NCBI GenBank assembly: GCA_949752735.1
Contig: OX457042.1
Coordinates: 26,741,400 to 26,805,399 of the forward strand
Length of the DNA stretch: 64,000 nt
Origin: Lumbricus terrestris
Lineage: Eukaryota; Annelida; Clitellata; Crassiclitellata; Lumbricidae
Reading direction: 5' to 3'
Below the pieces are notes generated by a model, which saw only the letters and a program-made list of their open reading frames with translations, was not told the DNA's origin and did no database searches. Each line of letters begins with the position of its first letter. Within the stretch, counting starts at the first letter, position 1. A program made the translations under genes and the position numbers. Below are positions 1 to 27,400 of the stretch, in pieces.

Positions 1-214
1 TGCACAGCTGCCAATTTACCATAAATTTATTCGGGCATGCATAATTGTATATATCTCTGATATATCCTCTTTTATATGATGATGACTCACTGAGATAGCT
101 AGATATCCTCCAAATAATTTTTAATTTAATCTATTACCATAATTAACATTTTGTGAAATGGAAAATTGTGAGTCATTATCATATGAAAGTGTATCTAAAA
201 TATACAATTGTATG

Positions 215-1510
215 CAAATTGGCATTTGCGCAAATTTTTTCAAATTCATAAATTAAAACTTACAAGAAATGCAACCAACATTCTTACATACCCGGAAAGA
301 GCACAAGAAACTGATTACATAACAACAATATAAGTCCTCTTGTTCTTTTCCAGGCCTAGATATGACAGTCCAAACATTGTGGATCATGCAGTTTTCATGT
401 CCGAATAAATATAAATTGGCATTTGTGCAATATTTACAAACTTGTAAGCTAAAAATCACAGGGAATACAACCAGTATTCTTACATCAATGGAAAGAGCAT
501 AAGAAACTGATTACAGGACAACAATATCAGTCCTCTGGTACATTTCATGACCTGTATACGACAGTCCAAACATTGTGAATCATGCAATTTTCATGCCCGA
601 ATAAATGTAAATTGGCATTTGTGCAATATTTGCAAACTTGTAAGCTAAAACTCAGAGGGAATACAACCAAGATTCTTACATAAGTGGAAAGAGCAAAAGA
701 AGCTGATTACAGCACAACAATATCAGTCCTCTGGTTCATTTCCTGGCCTGTATACGACAGTCCAAACATTGTGGATCATTCCAATTTCATGTCAGAATAA
801 ATGTAAATTGGCATTTGCGCAACATTTACAAACTTATAAATTAAAAATCACAAGAAGTACAACCAAGATTCTTACATAACTGGAAAGAGCACAAGAAAGT
901 GATTACATGACAACATTATCAATCCTCTGGTTCATTTCCTGGTCGAGATATGGCAGTCCAAACATTGTGGATCGTGCCATTTGCTCGCGACACAGTAATA
1001 TTGGTCGACTTCAAAAAATAATTTTCCAGAAACGGAGCTGAACACCATCCTGAATTTTGCACCAATGAAGGATCTGCATGTCCTCAATATATGTGCAAAT
1101 TTTCATCAATTTCAAAAGATACACATTGTCACTTTTTTGACGATCTTTGGACTCCATTTTCACGATCACGGCTAGGAAAACGTCCTTGGAAAACACACCA
1201 ATGTCGAAACTAATCAGGTACTGACTATTTGTCTGATGAGCACCAATGCGCCTCAATATAAAACCAGTACCAGTTTTATTACATCTCATTCCTGCCTGCT
1301 GACATGATGTCCACAACTTGAGTGAGAATTGGCGTCTGTGCGATATTTAGTATTTTTTTAAATTAAAAACCAAAAATAACTCCATCCTGGTTCTTGCATA
1401 TTTGGAAAGAGCACAAAAAACTGATTATACAAAAAATATTTCAGCCCTCTTGCTCGTTTCATGGCCGAGATATAACAGTCTAAACTTGGTGGATCATGCC
1501 ATTTTCTCGC
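215..1510. repeat. Tandem repeat of about 196 bp, interrupted
   Basis: Four copies start near 215, 413, 610 and 805, each opening with AATTGGCATTTGYGCAA and containing GGAAAGAGCACAAGAAA and CAGTCCAAACATTGTGGATC. A fifth, more diverged copy starts near 1328, after about 330 bp of different sequence. No coding role is seen. The rest of 1-2383 holds no exon I can recognise. Confidence 0.85.
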
Positions 1511-1930
1511 TGTTCGTTTTTTGGTCATTAACTTCAAAAATTAATATCTCGGTCAAATTTTGAGATATTCTGCTCAAATTTTCACTGTTATTCCTTATAT
1601 TGCATGTAGTTTTTGTACAAAAATTTCAGAAAAATCCAAAGGGGTGTGATGGCAAATTGCCACTTTGCTGGTTGATTTGACATGGAATGACCCATTAACG
1701 AGGAAGCACTAGCAGCTATCAAATATATTCGCTTATTTTAAATCAGGCTGACAAGCGCCATTGCAGTTACAGGATATTGAAGTCAAATAAGTTAAGTCCT
1801 GTCAAGTAATGTTTAGGATTATATTTGAGAGCACTCCTGTAGAGTGCCATAGGTATGTACCTCTTTGAAAACAATGCGGTTCAACATTTACACTTTGACG
1901 ATAAGCTGCATTGGCTTCCCAGTCGCATTT

Positions 1931-2113
1931 TAGTACACTTCACTAATTAGTACACTAGTTTTAGTTCAATGTCCCTAATTAGTACACTAGTTTTAGTACA
2001 CTGTCACTAATTAGTACACTAGTTTTAGTACACTTTCACTAATGAGTACACTAGTTTTAGTACACTAGTTTTAGTACAGTCACTAATTAGTACACTAGTT
2101 TTAGTATACTGTC
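1931..2113. repeat. Minisatellite, unit about 33 bp
   Basis: Repeats of CTAATTAGTACACTAGTTTT with small variations occur five to six times. The array is AT-rich and non-coding, and lies upstream of the first recognised MRPS11 exon. Confidence 0.85.
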
Positions 2114-2383
2114 AGTAATTAGCAGTAATTGTTAGTCCAGATCGACGCTTTCCTGCATTTTCTGGATTATTGATGATATTTAGTTGATGTAGCATTGCTG
2201 CTGGTGTACTCCTAAGTCAGAGCGGAATTTGAGCTATACGTAATCTGGATTCTGATTTATTCCGCATTTAACTGTCAAATTATCCCTTATGAGAGATTTA
2301 CAGAGAGCCTAGTTGATTCACAAATATGACAATCCAATAAATGCATAATTATTTATTTATTTGATTTGTCTTTATTTTGTCAG

Positions 2384-4956
2384 GGAAAGAGATTATTGGT
2401 CGATCATCCTGTGTAAGTTCTGATCGTTTTGTTGACTTTGAGTTTCTTAGTACACAAAAGTTTGGGGTCGCTATGTTGGATAATCAGCCAAGATTTTTTA
2501 TGAATTTTAATTTATAAAAGTGTTTTTACTTTTAAAAAAATTTGTCAGTTTTGAGGTAAATCGTATGAACTGGTGATGAATGAGGGAGCAGCTTATTGCA
2601 TATATTTGCTTAATTTAAATCAGTGATGAATGAAATTTTTGATGGCTGAATAATATTGCTCAATAAATGCTGGACACAGTGATATGTGACATGTACATAC
2701 TTCTAGAGATTTTTTTTCTTCCATAATGACTAATGATGTCCATATCAGCAAACATGTCTGGTAGCCGCTAAGGAATTATGTGACTTTTTCTAACGTCATA
2801 GCTCTGTTTTATGGACGCATTACATTTAATGTGGTTAACAACCTGCACTTCATTTGCATTTATTTTTATGTATTTGCCTTATATTCACTTGTGTGATTTC
2901 TTTTTAGGGACAAGAAGGATTTAAGAATGTGAAAAAGAGCACAAATGTTGCAGCGCAGGCAACCGGCTTATCACTCGGAACTGTAAATATTTTGTTTTTC
3001 ATGAAATGCAATTTTTTTGTATGTGCACTTGTTATGGCGCCCCTTTAAGCTCCCTACTCAGAGGCGCACCCGACTTCAGCGCGGACACTGCATCAGAGTT
3101 TCATGCCAAAGAGCTGAGCAACTGCGAGTGAAGGACTTCCCAAGGTCCCTTATATTGCAGCGACTTGAGGTGGATTCGAACCTACAACCCTCCAGCTGCA
3201 AGGCAGCGAACATTTCCACTACACCACCGTGCCCCACAACCGCCCTTAGTCGTTGATAATTAATGTTTAAAATCTAAGCATTTCAGAATTAGTTATATTT
3301 GCCCCAGGCTTTGTTAGCATTACTGGAAAATCGATTTCCAATGCTAGCACAGCCTTTCTACCACTATAGTTTAACTGATATTTTTGTCAATCGCACTGCC
3401 TAGTTCCTACAGCTAATTGTAATTTTCAACTGGGGTATTGTTCCACCAGGTGCTGTTGTTGTCCTTTCTAACACTGCAAAAAATTGCATCCAATCGAATA
3501 AAAGAGTTAGTTGTGTAATATTGGGGGGTCATACTGAAAACCTGAAACCGATGCGATATCAATATTCGAAGCAATATTCCAAACCTTATATGTGACGCAT
3601 GGGCTCGAAACCCGTCGTTTGTCGCTTCCTTGATATTGCGCTAGACGCCGAAATGGCGAGAGGGGTAAGGAATACAGTTTATTCTTCAATTCAGTATATG
3701 ACTGTGAATTCGCCCTAATTTGCGCAGTAATGAACCGATTTTGATGCCGTTTGGGTTATCTAATTCAGAATATATGCCTCTAATGCCCAGAAAATTTCAG
3801 AATAATAACTTATTGGATTCAGTAGACTTGGATGACACGAATATTCAGTAACTTTTTATTTTATTTTTTCACGATAAACTAATGAAAAAATCAAACGAGC
3901 ACAACTTCTGTTAGAAAAAAGATAATTTCATTGTGTTAAAAGCATTTTAGAGCATGGTCATTGTAGCATACGACTAAATCAAAAGGTCCCTGTGTCACAT
4001 ATATTGTTCATGCAGTCCTATGGAAAAAGTCCAGAGATTCCAGTAGGATATCAATGGCCTTGTAATTTAAATTCAATTATGAATGATTACATTTTATAAT
4101 TTTAATTGTGTTTTGTGTATAACAGAAAATGGTGAAGAAAGGTGTTCCAACGGTTAGGATATTGATAAAGGGTATAGGCGCTGGAAGGCTGGTGAGTATT
4201 GGTGAATATTGAGTATTACCAGTGCATTAAAAATACATATTATTTTCTATATGGATGGTAAATCTTTATGCTTGGCATTGGCATTGTAGTGCTTATTCAG
4301 CATATAGAGACAAATGTGGTTAACACAACACAAGTTAGGCTTTTAGTTTCCAAATTGTGTTAGAGCTTGTGTCAAACTCATGACAGTATTGGCCCCCACA
4401 TCTTCATGCGCTTCATCAAAATGCTTAAATACAACAACGTATGACATGTAAAAGAAAAAAGTTTCAGATTGTTCATGCAACGTTTTAAGTACTGGCCATG
4501 CTTGTATTGCAATTGTGTTATCACACAAGGCTCGAAATTTTCAAGTGTTGTAACAAGGCTAGTATTCTTTGAAAATGTTGCAACAAGGCTAGTATTCTTT
4601 TAAAATTCATTAATTCATTCCTGAATTTATATTGCCCTTCTTCAAAGGGGCTACTCAGAAGTGATCCCGGCTCTAAAAAATGCTTGAGTAATAGGCTGAA
4701 AGCCCCAGGAAGCAGGAAATGTTGCATGTGCATTCCAAAACTATCCTTTTACCTGTCTTATGTTGTTGAAATGACAAGCTGCACTATTTTCTCAGTCACT
4801 TTTTGGTGCACTTTCGTCGTTAAAGCGTTAGGGATGTTTCTTTTTTAGGCTGCGATCAAAGGATTACAAATGGGTGGACTTAAAATCGTCTCTATAACAG
4901 ATCGGACTCCAACTATACACAGTGGACCACGACCTCGTAAAGCCAGACGATTGTAG
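2384..4956 (+). CDS. MRPS11: Mitochondrial small-subunit ribosomal protein uS11m (C-terminal exons)
   Basis: This is a component of the mitochondrial ribosome small subunit; uS11 binds 16S-type rRNA on the platform near the mRNA exit. Four exons join in phase: 2384-2412, 2908-2982, 4126-4191 and 4849-4956 (TAG stop). They encode about 91 C-terminal residues, with [20 protein letters not shown], then [13 protein letters not shown], then [14 protein letters not shown] and a basic ending [10 protein letters not shown]. These are the hallmarks of uS11: the AA(I/M)xGLxMGG helix, the SITDxTPxxHxG loop and the rRNA-binding RPRKARRL tail. The tail and the spacing follow the mitochondrial rather than the cytosolic form. 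The first exon begins with the last two bases of a split codon, so at least one upstream exon is needed (mitochondrial targeting peptide and first strands). I could not find it and it probably lies before the window. A tRNA-derived SINE sits antisense in the intron after 2982. Confidence 0.93.
3031..3242 (-). mobile_element. tRNA-derived SINE
   Basis: On the minus strand the element starts with a tRNA-like head carrying box A (GTGGTGTAGTGG) and box B (GGTTCGAATCC, complement of 3172-3182). The body includes AAGTCCTTCACTCGCA, and the 3' end resembles the LINE tails in this window (GTGCGCCTCTGAGTAG). A sense copy of the same family lies at 53513-53735. It is inside an MRPS11 intron. Confidence 0.85.
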
Positions 4957-5246
4957 CAGATCCAATTCGCTGAAAAGTTTTTATGTGTTTTGCGGTGTGG
5001 CACTTAGACAATTGAATGCTGACTTAGTGAAAATCGTTCGCTTTAATAAAATTTGAAGTCGACTGAATTGGTGGTTTGTTCTATAACCTTGTTCAGCACT
5101 CTCCAGTTTAGTCACGGTAATCTGTGGGATGAATGTTTTGTTACTAGTGCAGTTTTTCCAGACATGTGCGTTCATGAGGGTTAGCCTTTTGAACCCGGAG
5201 CTCCCGTAACTCTATGGATAGTGGGGTTAAATATACATTTAAGCGC

Positions 5247-5252
5247 AATAAA
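5247..5252 (+). terminator. MRPS11: Polyadenylation signal AATAAA of MRPS11
   Basis: A canonical AATAAA lies 291 bp after the TAG stop. It is the nearest plausible 3' end signal for MRPS11. From here to 6980 I see no gene, only one MITE. Confidence 0.5.
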
Positions 5253-6316
5253 TTAATATTTTTCTCTGTATATAAAGTTATAGGAATACATGTGGAAGTT
5301 TGGAGTATTGTTTTGCTCAACGTTGCATTAATTAAATAATTAAGATTCTTATGTAATATGGTTGTATGGGTTTCTTATTAAATAATTATGTATTTCGAAT
5401 GTCAATTGTCCCTCACCACATGTTGAAGCAGATTTATGACACTACACTGCTGAAGTCCTAATTCATTTCCAGCTCATGCATCATTACATTGATTCACATT
5501 TCAGTAGCATTGCTGTTGCTTGTAAATGAATTTGGTTTTAAGACTTTTCACGATGTTTTACGTGGATTCCAAGGTCATTCAAAGTGATAAGGTATGAGCT
5601 GCTGCGTAAGATGGCTTCAGCAATTGTCATTACTATTCGTAAAATCGTTTTTTATTAACCTTTACATACCGGTAATCTGTAGGGAATTTCTATCATGTGT
5701 AATGCGCTGCAATCGTAATCTCTGGTAATTAATCTTCGTTTAATTAGACAAATCAGGGTGACACACCGCACCCAGTTACATGTCAATACACTTTAAAAGA
5801 AAACAGCAAAATAATGTGAAGATAACAATGTCATTAATGGGTGTCAAAGAGAACCCTCGGAATAAAGTTTCTAACATCTTTAACTGGTAGAACAAAGGGA
5901 TGTGGTCTAGGTCGCAAGTTATAGGTGGTTTTTGCAAGAGGTGGAAAAAGGTTCCTCAGGACATGGTGCTGTGTTGAGTCAAAAGGTTGTCTGTAAGTAG
6001 TCCATGGTGGTCTGAGTCGAGTTGCCATGGGGTCAGAGGGACGGAACAGCTGCTAATGCCAATTAGGTGGGTGTTGTCTGGCCCGGGAATTGGGGGGTGA
6101 AGGATCAGATGAGACAGGGTAAGAGTTCTTGAAAAAGAGTGTCCTAAGTTTCGAATGAAAAGCCCGAGGTGTGATGGATAGAGGAACCTGAGGAATAAGT
6201 TTCCCTTCGTATGTATTGTAAGGACATTCAAGTGTACTAGGTGTGGCTGTGGGTGTGTGGCTGGGGGTGCTGTTAGAGTAGGAGGCTTGAACTAGCTACT
6301 TGTACAAAATGTAAAG

Positions 6317-6522
6317 CAGGGCTTTTTTAACGTGCAGTTGTACACAAAATGTGCAGTTCTAAATGGATTTGTGCAGCTGTAGAAGCACTTCTGTCACAAG
6401 TTCTGTGCAATTAAAACTATCAAAAAAGATCATTGTCATCCGATTGGAAGTAATTTACCATGGAGGATGGGAAGGGAAAGAAGGGGTTGTGCAGTTCTAA
6501 AAATTCCTTAAAAACAGCCCTG
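6317..6522. mobile_element. hAT-type MITE, family A copy 1
   Basis: A 206-bp element bounded by CAGGGC and GCCCTG and flanked on both sides by ATGTAAAG (6309-6316 and 6523-6530), an exact 8-bp target duplication. Other copies are at 39030, 47955, 54193, 56369 and 56901. It is in the opposite orientation to the copy at 39030. It has no coding capacity. Confidence 0.92.
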
Positions 6523-6980
6523 ATGTAAAGTATAATTGAGGTAATAAAACCTGCAAGTGCTAATCAACATCGTTGCAATAACGCTCACTTGACTGACTTG
6601 AAATATTTGTGCCACGGGCTAATGACCAAATATCGTGCTTCTGCTTTGACTCCACTCTGTGGAACCTACTCGCTACTTGCTTCAATTTGGGGCCTCCTGA
6701 ATATTAGTCGCCTAATTTTTCGGAGGTCTCTCGCACTGAAAGACCCTTTAATTTGCGTATCTCTCTAAATGGCGTTTCTAAATTTACATACAAATACAAT
6801 ACACGACAGTTCAGAACTGTGGCATAGTAGGCTATAAATAACGTTATTTATACTGTTATTGTAGCGCTCTAAGTTGGTAATTATTTAGTGACGTCCTAAA
6901 GTGTTGACTTCAAGAATATACATAATCGACCATCGATGTATATTGACGCTGACTTCCGATTGGAAAGTAAAACAGTAAAG

Positions 6981-20571
<13,591 letters not shown>

Positions 20572-20644
20572 CAACGGCACTCGTGTTTAGAAACTGTTCA
20601 GCACAGCGACTCTTTTTGCATAGATGTTTAATTTCACGTTTGAA

Positions 20645-20650
20645 AATAAA
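20645..20650 (+). terminator. PSMC3: Polyadenylation signal AATAAA of PSMC3
   Basis: AATAAA lies 74 bp after the PSMC3 TAG. This leaves about 730 bp to the opposing FKBP6 polyadenylation signal; that gap shows no feature. Confidence 0.75.
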
Positions 20651-21381
20651 AGGACCAAAACATTACTAATATTCTCAACTGGAACTAGATAATGTCGAAT
20701 GTCTGACGCAAGTTATTGCAGAAAATAAACTTACCAAAACGTCACTATTCTCAAAATTTAGAGTACATAATGTGGAAAGCATAATGTCAAAGGGCCAACT
20801 GCACAATGAAAAACAGGTCAACCAAACAAATCTTAACCAACGTCATTTGAAACAATACATTTGCAAGTGTTCATTCAAAGGCTCAACTGTTCATTGAATG
20901 GCTGCTGGCAGCAGGTGGCCATGAAAGATCATCCAGATTTATGTTTGCATATTCGAATGTGAACAATGTTACCCTAAAACAAACACAAAACATTCAAGAT
21001 CACTTGAAGACGAGAATCGACAAGTTCCCAATTGAATCGGGCAATTGAGTACTCTACAGTGCAACTGGCATTAATGTCATCTTAGATGATTCTGGGTAGA
21101 TTCCAATACACTTTCTTCCTATATTTAACCACATATTCAGTGTCTGTACCAGCTATGCAATTTCAGCAGGTCTTGCCAGGGTCACAGGAGATCAAATGTA
21201 AAGAACTAAAGATATTACAAATTATAACGAATTTTTGGAAGGTCATAAGGCAGGTCAAGAATAAAATAGGCAAGCCAAATGCCGTTACCTATGGTGGTGC
21301 CGCACTGCTCATATCAATACCTGCTATATGTACTTTATGTCTCAGTTTCAGACAAACTGCAAGCTGCTGTTCCCATTTGTT

Positions 21382-21387
21382 TTTATT
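21382..21387 (-). terminator. FKBP6: Polyadenylation signal AATAAA of FKBP6
   Basis: TTTATT on the plus strand reads AATAAA on the minus strand. It lies about 40 bp after the TAA that closes the proposed last FKBP6 exon. Its position supports the long 13-exon model. Confidence 0.65.
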
Positions 21388-21427
21388 GCACTTTTATCTT
21401 TAAAGTGAATGAAATATTAATATACTA

Positions 21428-24400
21428 TTAACATGAAAAGCTCGTTATTTTTGCTGCACACAAGAATCTTTTTGCTGCAGAATTTTCTATTGAAAGATTC
21501 GGCATTACGTTTACCTGTTGTTTGCGTAGAACTAGCAGTCCCATGTTCTTTGCAACTGCCTCGAGAGAATCCAACTCCTGTGGCGTGTGGGAAGCCGTGG
21601 AATATGGAATCTCCATCAATTCCGCATCATCCACAAACATTCTATAAGACACCAGGATAATATTTGTAGAGGTCCATTCTCCTAATCTGCCTGAATATCA
21701 ATCTATTATTATTATTATTATTAATAAGCATTTATTGAGCATCCTGAGATGGTGCCAAGCAATTGAGAGTGAAGGTCTTGTCAGCAACCATTTAAGAGGT
21801 GGCTCAAATCTGTACAGGCTGCATTACAATGTGGGTGCACTAACCTATTGGCTATAATGTCCCAACAATTCTGAAAGAAGTTGTATTTATATAATGCTGA
21901 GAAGACCAACAATACAAATACAAATTTGAGCCAGAACAACTTGAGCAAGTACATAAGGTCCCAAATTCTCTATTGAAATTGGCGAGATATTCAGCTTCCA
22001 CTTTTGGAACATTGAGCCAACAGTTACAATGGGCAAATCGCAAGGAACTGAATATGAGGTCTGCACAATACAGGACTTTATTTTAAATTCATTTCGGTAC
22101 CACATTCAATTGCTTGGTACCACAGACAGGTAAGTATATGCAAACGACTTGTCAGGATTGCTACACATAACTAAGCAGGTTCAAAACCACAACATGGTGG
22201 ATGACAAACCCAGTGCACTAATGAAAAGACCAGCTTATCTGAGGATTTCTATAGAGTCATTATTTTCTAATATCAGAATTAAACAGGCCCCAGAAGACCC
22301 AGAGATCAGAAGTTGGGTTACAGAAATAGATTGATGAACTAGATGTAACAACCCCAGGACAAGTTAAACGAGTTGCTCTAGATTTAACAAAACATACAAT
22401 GCATGGTGATTAAAATTGCTGGCTAGAGTGAAGCTATTATCAAATAATTCTTCAACAAATAAGCTTAAGTTATTCAACCGACAACATTATGACACTTACT
22501 GCAGTTTTTCCGAGAACATTCGTGAGATATCATCGACCTGCAATTTTTCTGAGAACGTTCGGGAGACGTCATTGATCTGTGAATCTAATGACGCTGCAGT
22601 TTGGCTATCAGTCTCTGCTGATTCTACAAGCATGAAAGTTAAAATCAAATTCCACCAAATTCTATGCTTGACAACAGACCATTTTTACAACTTGAGCACC
22701 ATCAACGGTTTGAAATTATTCTAACCCAGGGCTTAAAATGTGCCTGGACGGTCATGGACGGCGTCCATGCACTTATTTTAAAATCTGAATGCCGTCCTGC
22801 CACTTATTGGCCAGCACAGTCTGGAAAGGTAAGGGGCGTCCAGGTACTTCTTTTGGAAAGTTAAGGGGCGTCCAGGCACTTATTTCTCCATACTTTAAAC
22901 ACTGTTCGAACCAGAATAGACTTTTGATGCAGTTTACTAGTCAACAATGGCCGCTAATTAGGCTTTTTCACTTCAACAGTTCAACTTTAACAGAAATTCA
23001 TGACTCAACACAGATCTAGACCATTTTAACATCCATCTTCAGGGACCGTAAAATTTCTTTTGGCATCTATTACGTTCTGTTAGTTGTAGCATTTCTTACA
23101 TATTCACCAGACTAAATGAGCCTTTGGATATTCATGACTATAATTGAATACCTAGAATGACTTAATAACTAAGCTACTGAATATTTATAAATGAATTTTT
23201 ACACATTTGTATGAAAAGTTGGAATCTAAGAAGGAAAGGACATGTATAGTTCTTTCAGAAAGGACATGCAACTGCTGTACCTTTCTTTTCTTTGTTGTCT
23301 GACTTAAACATACGTTCGTACATCTTCTTCTCGTCCAGCTGAAACAGCCTACTGCTCCTGAAGCAGGCAATCACAACAAAGCATACTCAGCTGACTAATT
23401 GAATGGGAAACTTCTGTAGCACTACTAAACATGCACTGTAATAAATCGATCATTATTGATGGCTAAGCAAAATTAGACTCGTATAAGTATAATCCGTTGG
23501 ACCAAATCGACCAAGACCAACAATGACTACGACTAAAATATTGGCTACAAGTAATTGCATAACCTCATCTCGGAAGTTTCGATTGTTCCTTGATGACCAC
23601 TAATTTATTTAATTCCTTTGTTTTACTGCCATAAATGTTTGTGCGGTATATTCAGGAAAATAAAAATTGAATTGAATTAATATTCAGAAGGCAATGCAAA
23701 CAACGTACATGTAAGAAAACTGGTTCTTGCATGGATCAGATTCTTGTAGTCTCTTAAAAGCAGTGAAAATTGCTGCCATCATTACTTTTGACTGGTTTTC
23801 TACCACTTTAGAATGTGCATATATCAAGTTATTATTATTGGTCTTTGTTATTGGTTGTTGGTCTTTCTGCTTCATTTCTCACTGCTCTTAAGACTGTTTT
23901 ATTCGACCGGGGTTGGACTGGTAGCGCTCCTGAGTAGTTACCTTGAAGGGGCACTATATCAAATTGCTAGAGAGATTTAAGAGTAGCCGATTGGAGATAA
24001 TCCAAAGAGAGAGGACATCCATTTTCCTACACATCTGGCTGACAGCGGCCACCACATCGGCCGAATAGGTATGGTTGTAGGTTTGCACATCATCAGCAAA
24101 TAGCTGGTGCAGAAGCCCTTAAGATGCCAGTAAGGAGCAGACATCAGCAGTATAGAGAAGATATAGCAGTGGACCCAAGACAGAACTCTGGGGTACCCCA
24201 AGAGGTGTAGGGATCCAAGAAGACCTGGACGACCCAAGAACTACACAGTTTGAGCGGTCAGATAGGAAGGATTTAAGCCAATCAAGAGGCTGGTCCACTA
24301 AGCCAAAAAGAAGTGGAGGCGTTGCAGGAGAATTGGGTGGTCCACGAAGTCAAAGGCAGAGCTTACGTCAAAGAGAGCGAGGAGAGTGACTTGACCACGG

Positions 24401-27400
24401 TCAACTGCGCCATATATCTCAGACAAAAGTCTGTTTAGTCTTGCAGAGTCTGGGGTTGGTATTAGAGTTGTAGGTGGACAAATTTAAAAGATTGTGTATG
24501 ATTTTTAGAATCAAATCATATCAATGAAAAGGGGAACTAACATCAGTATTTTAATAGCTAAGCAAAGTAGCCATTAACTGATAAAAAAAACTGTTAAAAT
24601 TTGTGCATATCTCTTAGCGACGCCCACTAGTGGTACAAAAAACACAGTCTGAAAACTGCTGCCCCAGAGAATTTAAATCCATTCACAGAAGGCAAAACCT
24701 TTGCACTTACTTCTCCAGCTTCTGAAGTTCATCGGTGATCTCTTTGCTCTTTGGGTAGAGTGCGTGAGCCTTCATCAGCTCCACTTTGGCTCGGTCAAAC
24801 TCTCCCTGCTGTCGCAAAGCCTGCAACAGTCAAGAAATTCGGTTTTCATTCCATTGATGGATAACCACCTAGCCCACAGGTCAAACATGTATTTGTTAAT
24901 GTACACCTGTTCAAGCATGCATTCATTATGTGCACATGCATCACTGTGTACAATGTACATTTGTAACTTTAAAACCTTCGCTAAAATCCTACCAATTGCA
25001 ACTTTGTATTCAACACAATTCCTCTTAAGGATCAGTCAACAGTTCTGTCACATCGCTATCTAACTGATCAATACAAGATGATTACCAGAGTGAAGATGAC
25101 ATTTAAGAGAACTAATAATTCAAAACCTTCACAAAATAATTATGCCAAGTGTTATTCAAAACTTCACAAAGCAGGAAATATAACTCAAAACCGAGCAGCA
25201 CATGATAACAGAAGTAGTGATGTCAACAAGTATCATTAAACTTAAAACAGTGCCTTGTAAGACCTTCTCTCCATATTCGGATGATAGTCCGAGTGTATAA
25301 GCCAGCATTAATTACCTTGCCCTTAAGGTAGAGGGCTTTGTAGCTGTTGGGGACGATGCGAAGAGCCTCATTGGCGTTCTGGATCACCCTTCCGCAGTGC
25401 CCCACTTTTAGGTTGCACAGCGCCAGATTCTGGTATAACTGAAGCAGAATCTAGAAAAGACAGCAATCAAATTAAGCAGTACATAAGCTAGAAACCACAA
25501 CACTTTCGACCACCAAAGCATCAGTGGCAAACAAATGAAACGGTCAGTTAGGCTAGCGATAAGGTACTTAAAAGGCACAATAAAATAGACACAATAAAAT
25601 GTCTGATTTCACTCTGAATTAAATCTCATTATTGCTATCATTGTTATTGTAATTATTTTCATATTATTATCATTATCAAAACTATAATTATTGTTAAGTA
25701 ACTTAATGAAAAAATATAGAAAGGTTACACCAAGGACTCGAAATAGTCTTGGACAAACTATCTACCGGTAACTCAATTTAGGAGAATGAACCTCGATTCT
25801 CAATCTTACCTCACCTTAGAATTTCATCAACCAATTAAAAAAAAATTAATATCACGGCAACAAAATCAGCGTAAAATCGCGTGCAATTAAAGCTGAGAGG
25901 GGCATAGCTTGCCCCTCGCTCCACCCTTAGAAATACACAACGCTTTACCTGTTGCTGTTTGCCCTCCTCTTCCTCATTCTTCAGATGATAATTATCCAAG
26001 ATGTTTACAGCCTGCAATACAATAAAACCAAGTCGACAATAACAGAGCATCTATTGTCTAGAGCTACACAAGTCTGCTCAGGTGCGAACTATAATTGGCC
26101 AAGTATGCTACCTACAGATTAGTGCTGCATAATGATAACTAATTGTAAATAAAGTAATTAAATTATTCAATTAATAAATTCAATTTCCGGATCATGCTAT
26201 GCCCTACAATACAATCCAAACCAACAAATTTCTTTAAAGGTTTTTATTCTGTTGTTCTGTGTTCAGCAAATAACCAAACGTTAAAAATTTTTAATACATC
26301 AAATAATAATTATAAACAGTTACTTAAATTAAATAAGTAATATTTTCACTTTTTGGGCCTTATTTGCTAGATAGCTGTAACAGCACATTCGTAACTTCTC
26401 AAGATATGCCATAGAAATGTTCAGTTACACACACACAACCATATATGTTAGTATAAAGTTCAGATATGCACATACAGTTTTTGCACCACAGCATAAAATA
26501 GAAAATGATATTGTTGAAGACATCAATTAGTAGAAACCCTCAAACGGAGATTTACCTTACGATAAGCACTGATTGCTGGGTGAAAGCGCTTTGATTCAAA
26601 GTGAGATTTCGCTTCCTGGTAATTAAAAACAAAATTCCTTTATGGCCTCAAAGAGAAACAAACAGTTTTTAAATATAGTAAAATATTTTTGTTGATGATG
26701 TACAAAGTAACTGCAGGATAGTTTTGGAAATAATAATAACAATGACAATTTCTATGGAATCGTAACAGTTAGAAGGGCGCCTAAAAGAATCAATTCTGGG
26801 AAAACAACCTGTTGGTCCCCTTTAGAAACTCTCCCTGATGCTGCGCCTTTCTCCCTGCCTCCTCCCGTAACTCTCTCTGCACTTAATAATCTTCATTTAA
26901 TTTCAAACTGACTCAACGCAGAATAAATACGATTCATAGTATGATGAATGATCACAAGTTATCACACTCGTGAGTCAAATTTAGCTTCAGCAGTTCATCA
27001 CGCTATAATACTCATTTTACCAATGCCATGTGCCAATTGAAAGGTTGAATGGACCTCCCACCCAACCTGCTTCCCTGCATCCATTCCCTCTTCCTGGATG
27101 CATTCTTTCCAGCCTCCTTTCCCAATCGATTAATACTTTTATTTTAAAATTTCATGCTGACCAACTGACACTAGTTTACCCACACATTTATTAATAGATG
27201 CCCCTATACAGAGGAGCCATGATATAAAATTTCGGTCATTTTTCAGCTGCAGTACGATCCCATTTGCCTCTCTCTTCACTGCATTTAGCATAGAGATACT
27301 AAAATATTAAAATGCTGTGAGTCATAGCAAAATTTATATAATACGTAACACTGAGTTAATTATTATTAGTGCTCACTGAATTAATAGTTCATTCATATGT

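Noticed and set aside
23255..23280. TGA at 23255 as the certain end of FKBP6.
   Set aside because: It is possible, but three phase-matched junctions and a polyadenylation signal favour the longer form. It is kept as an alternative only.
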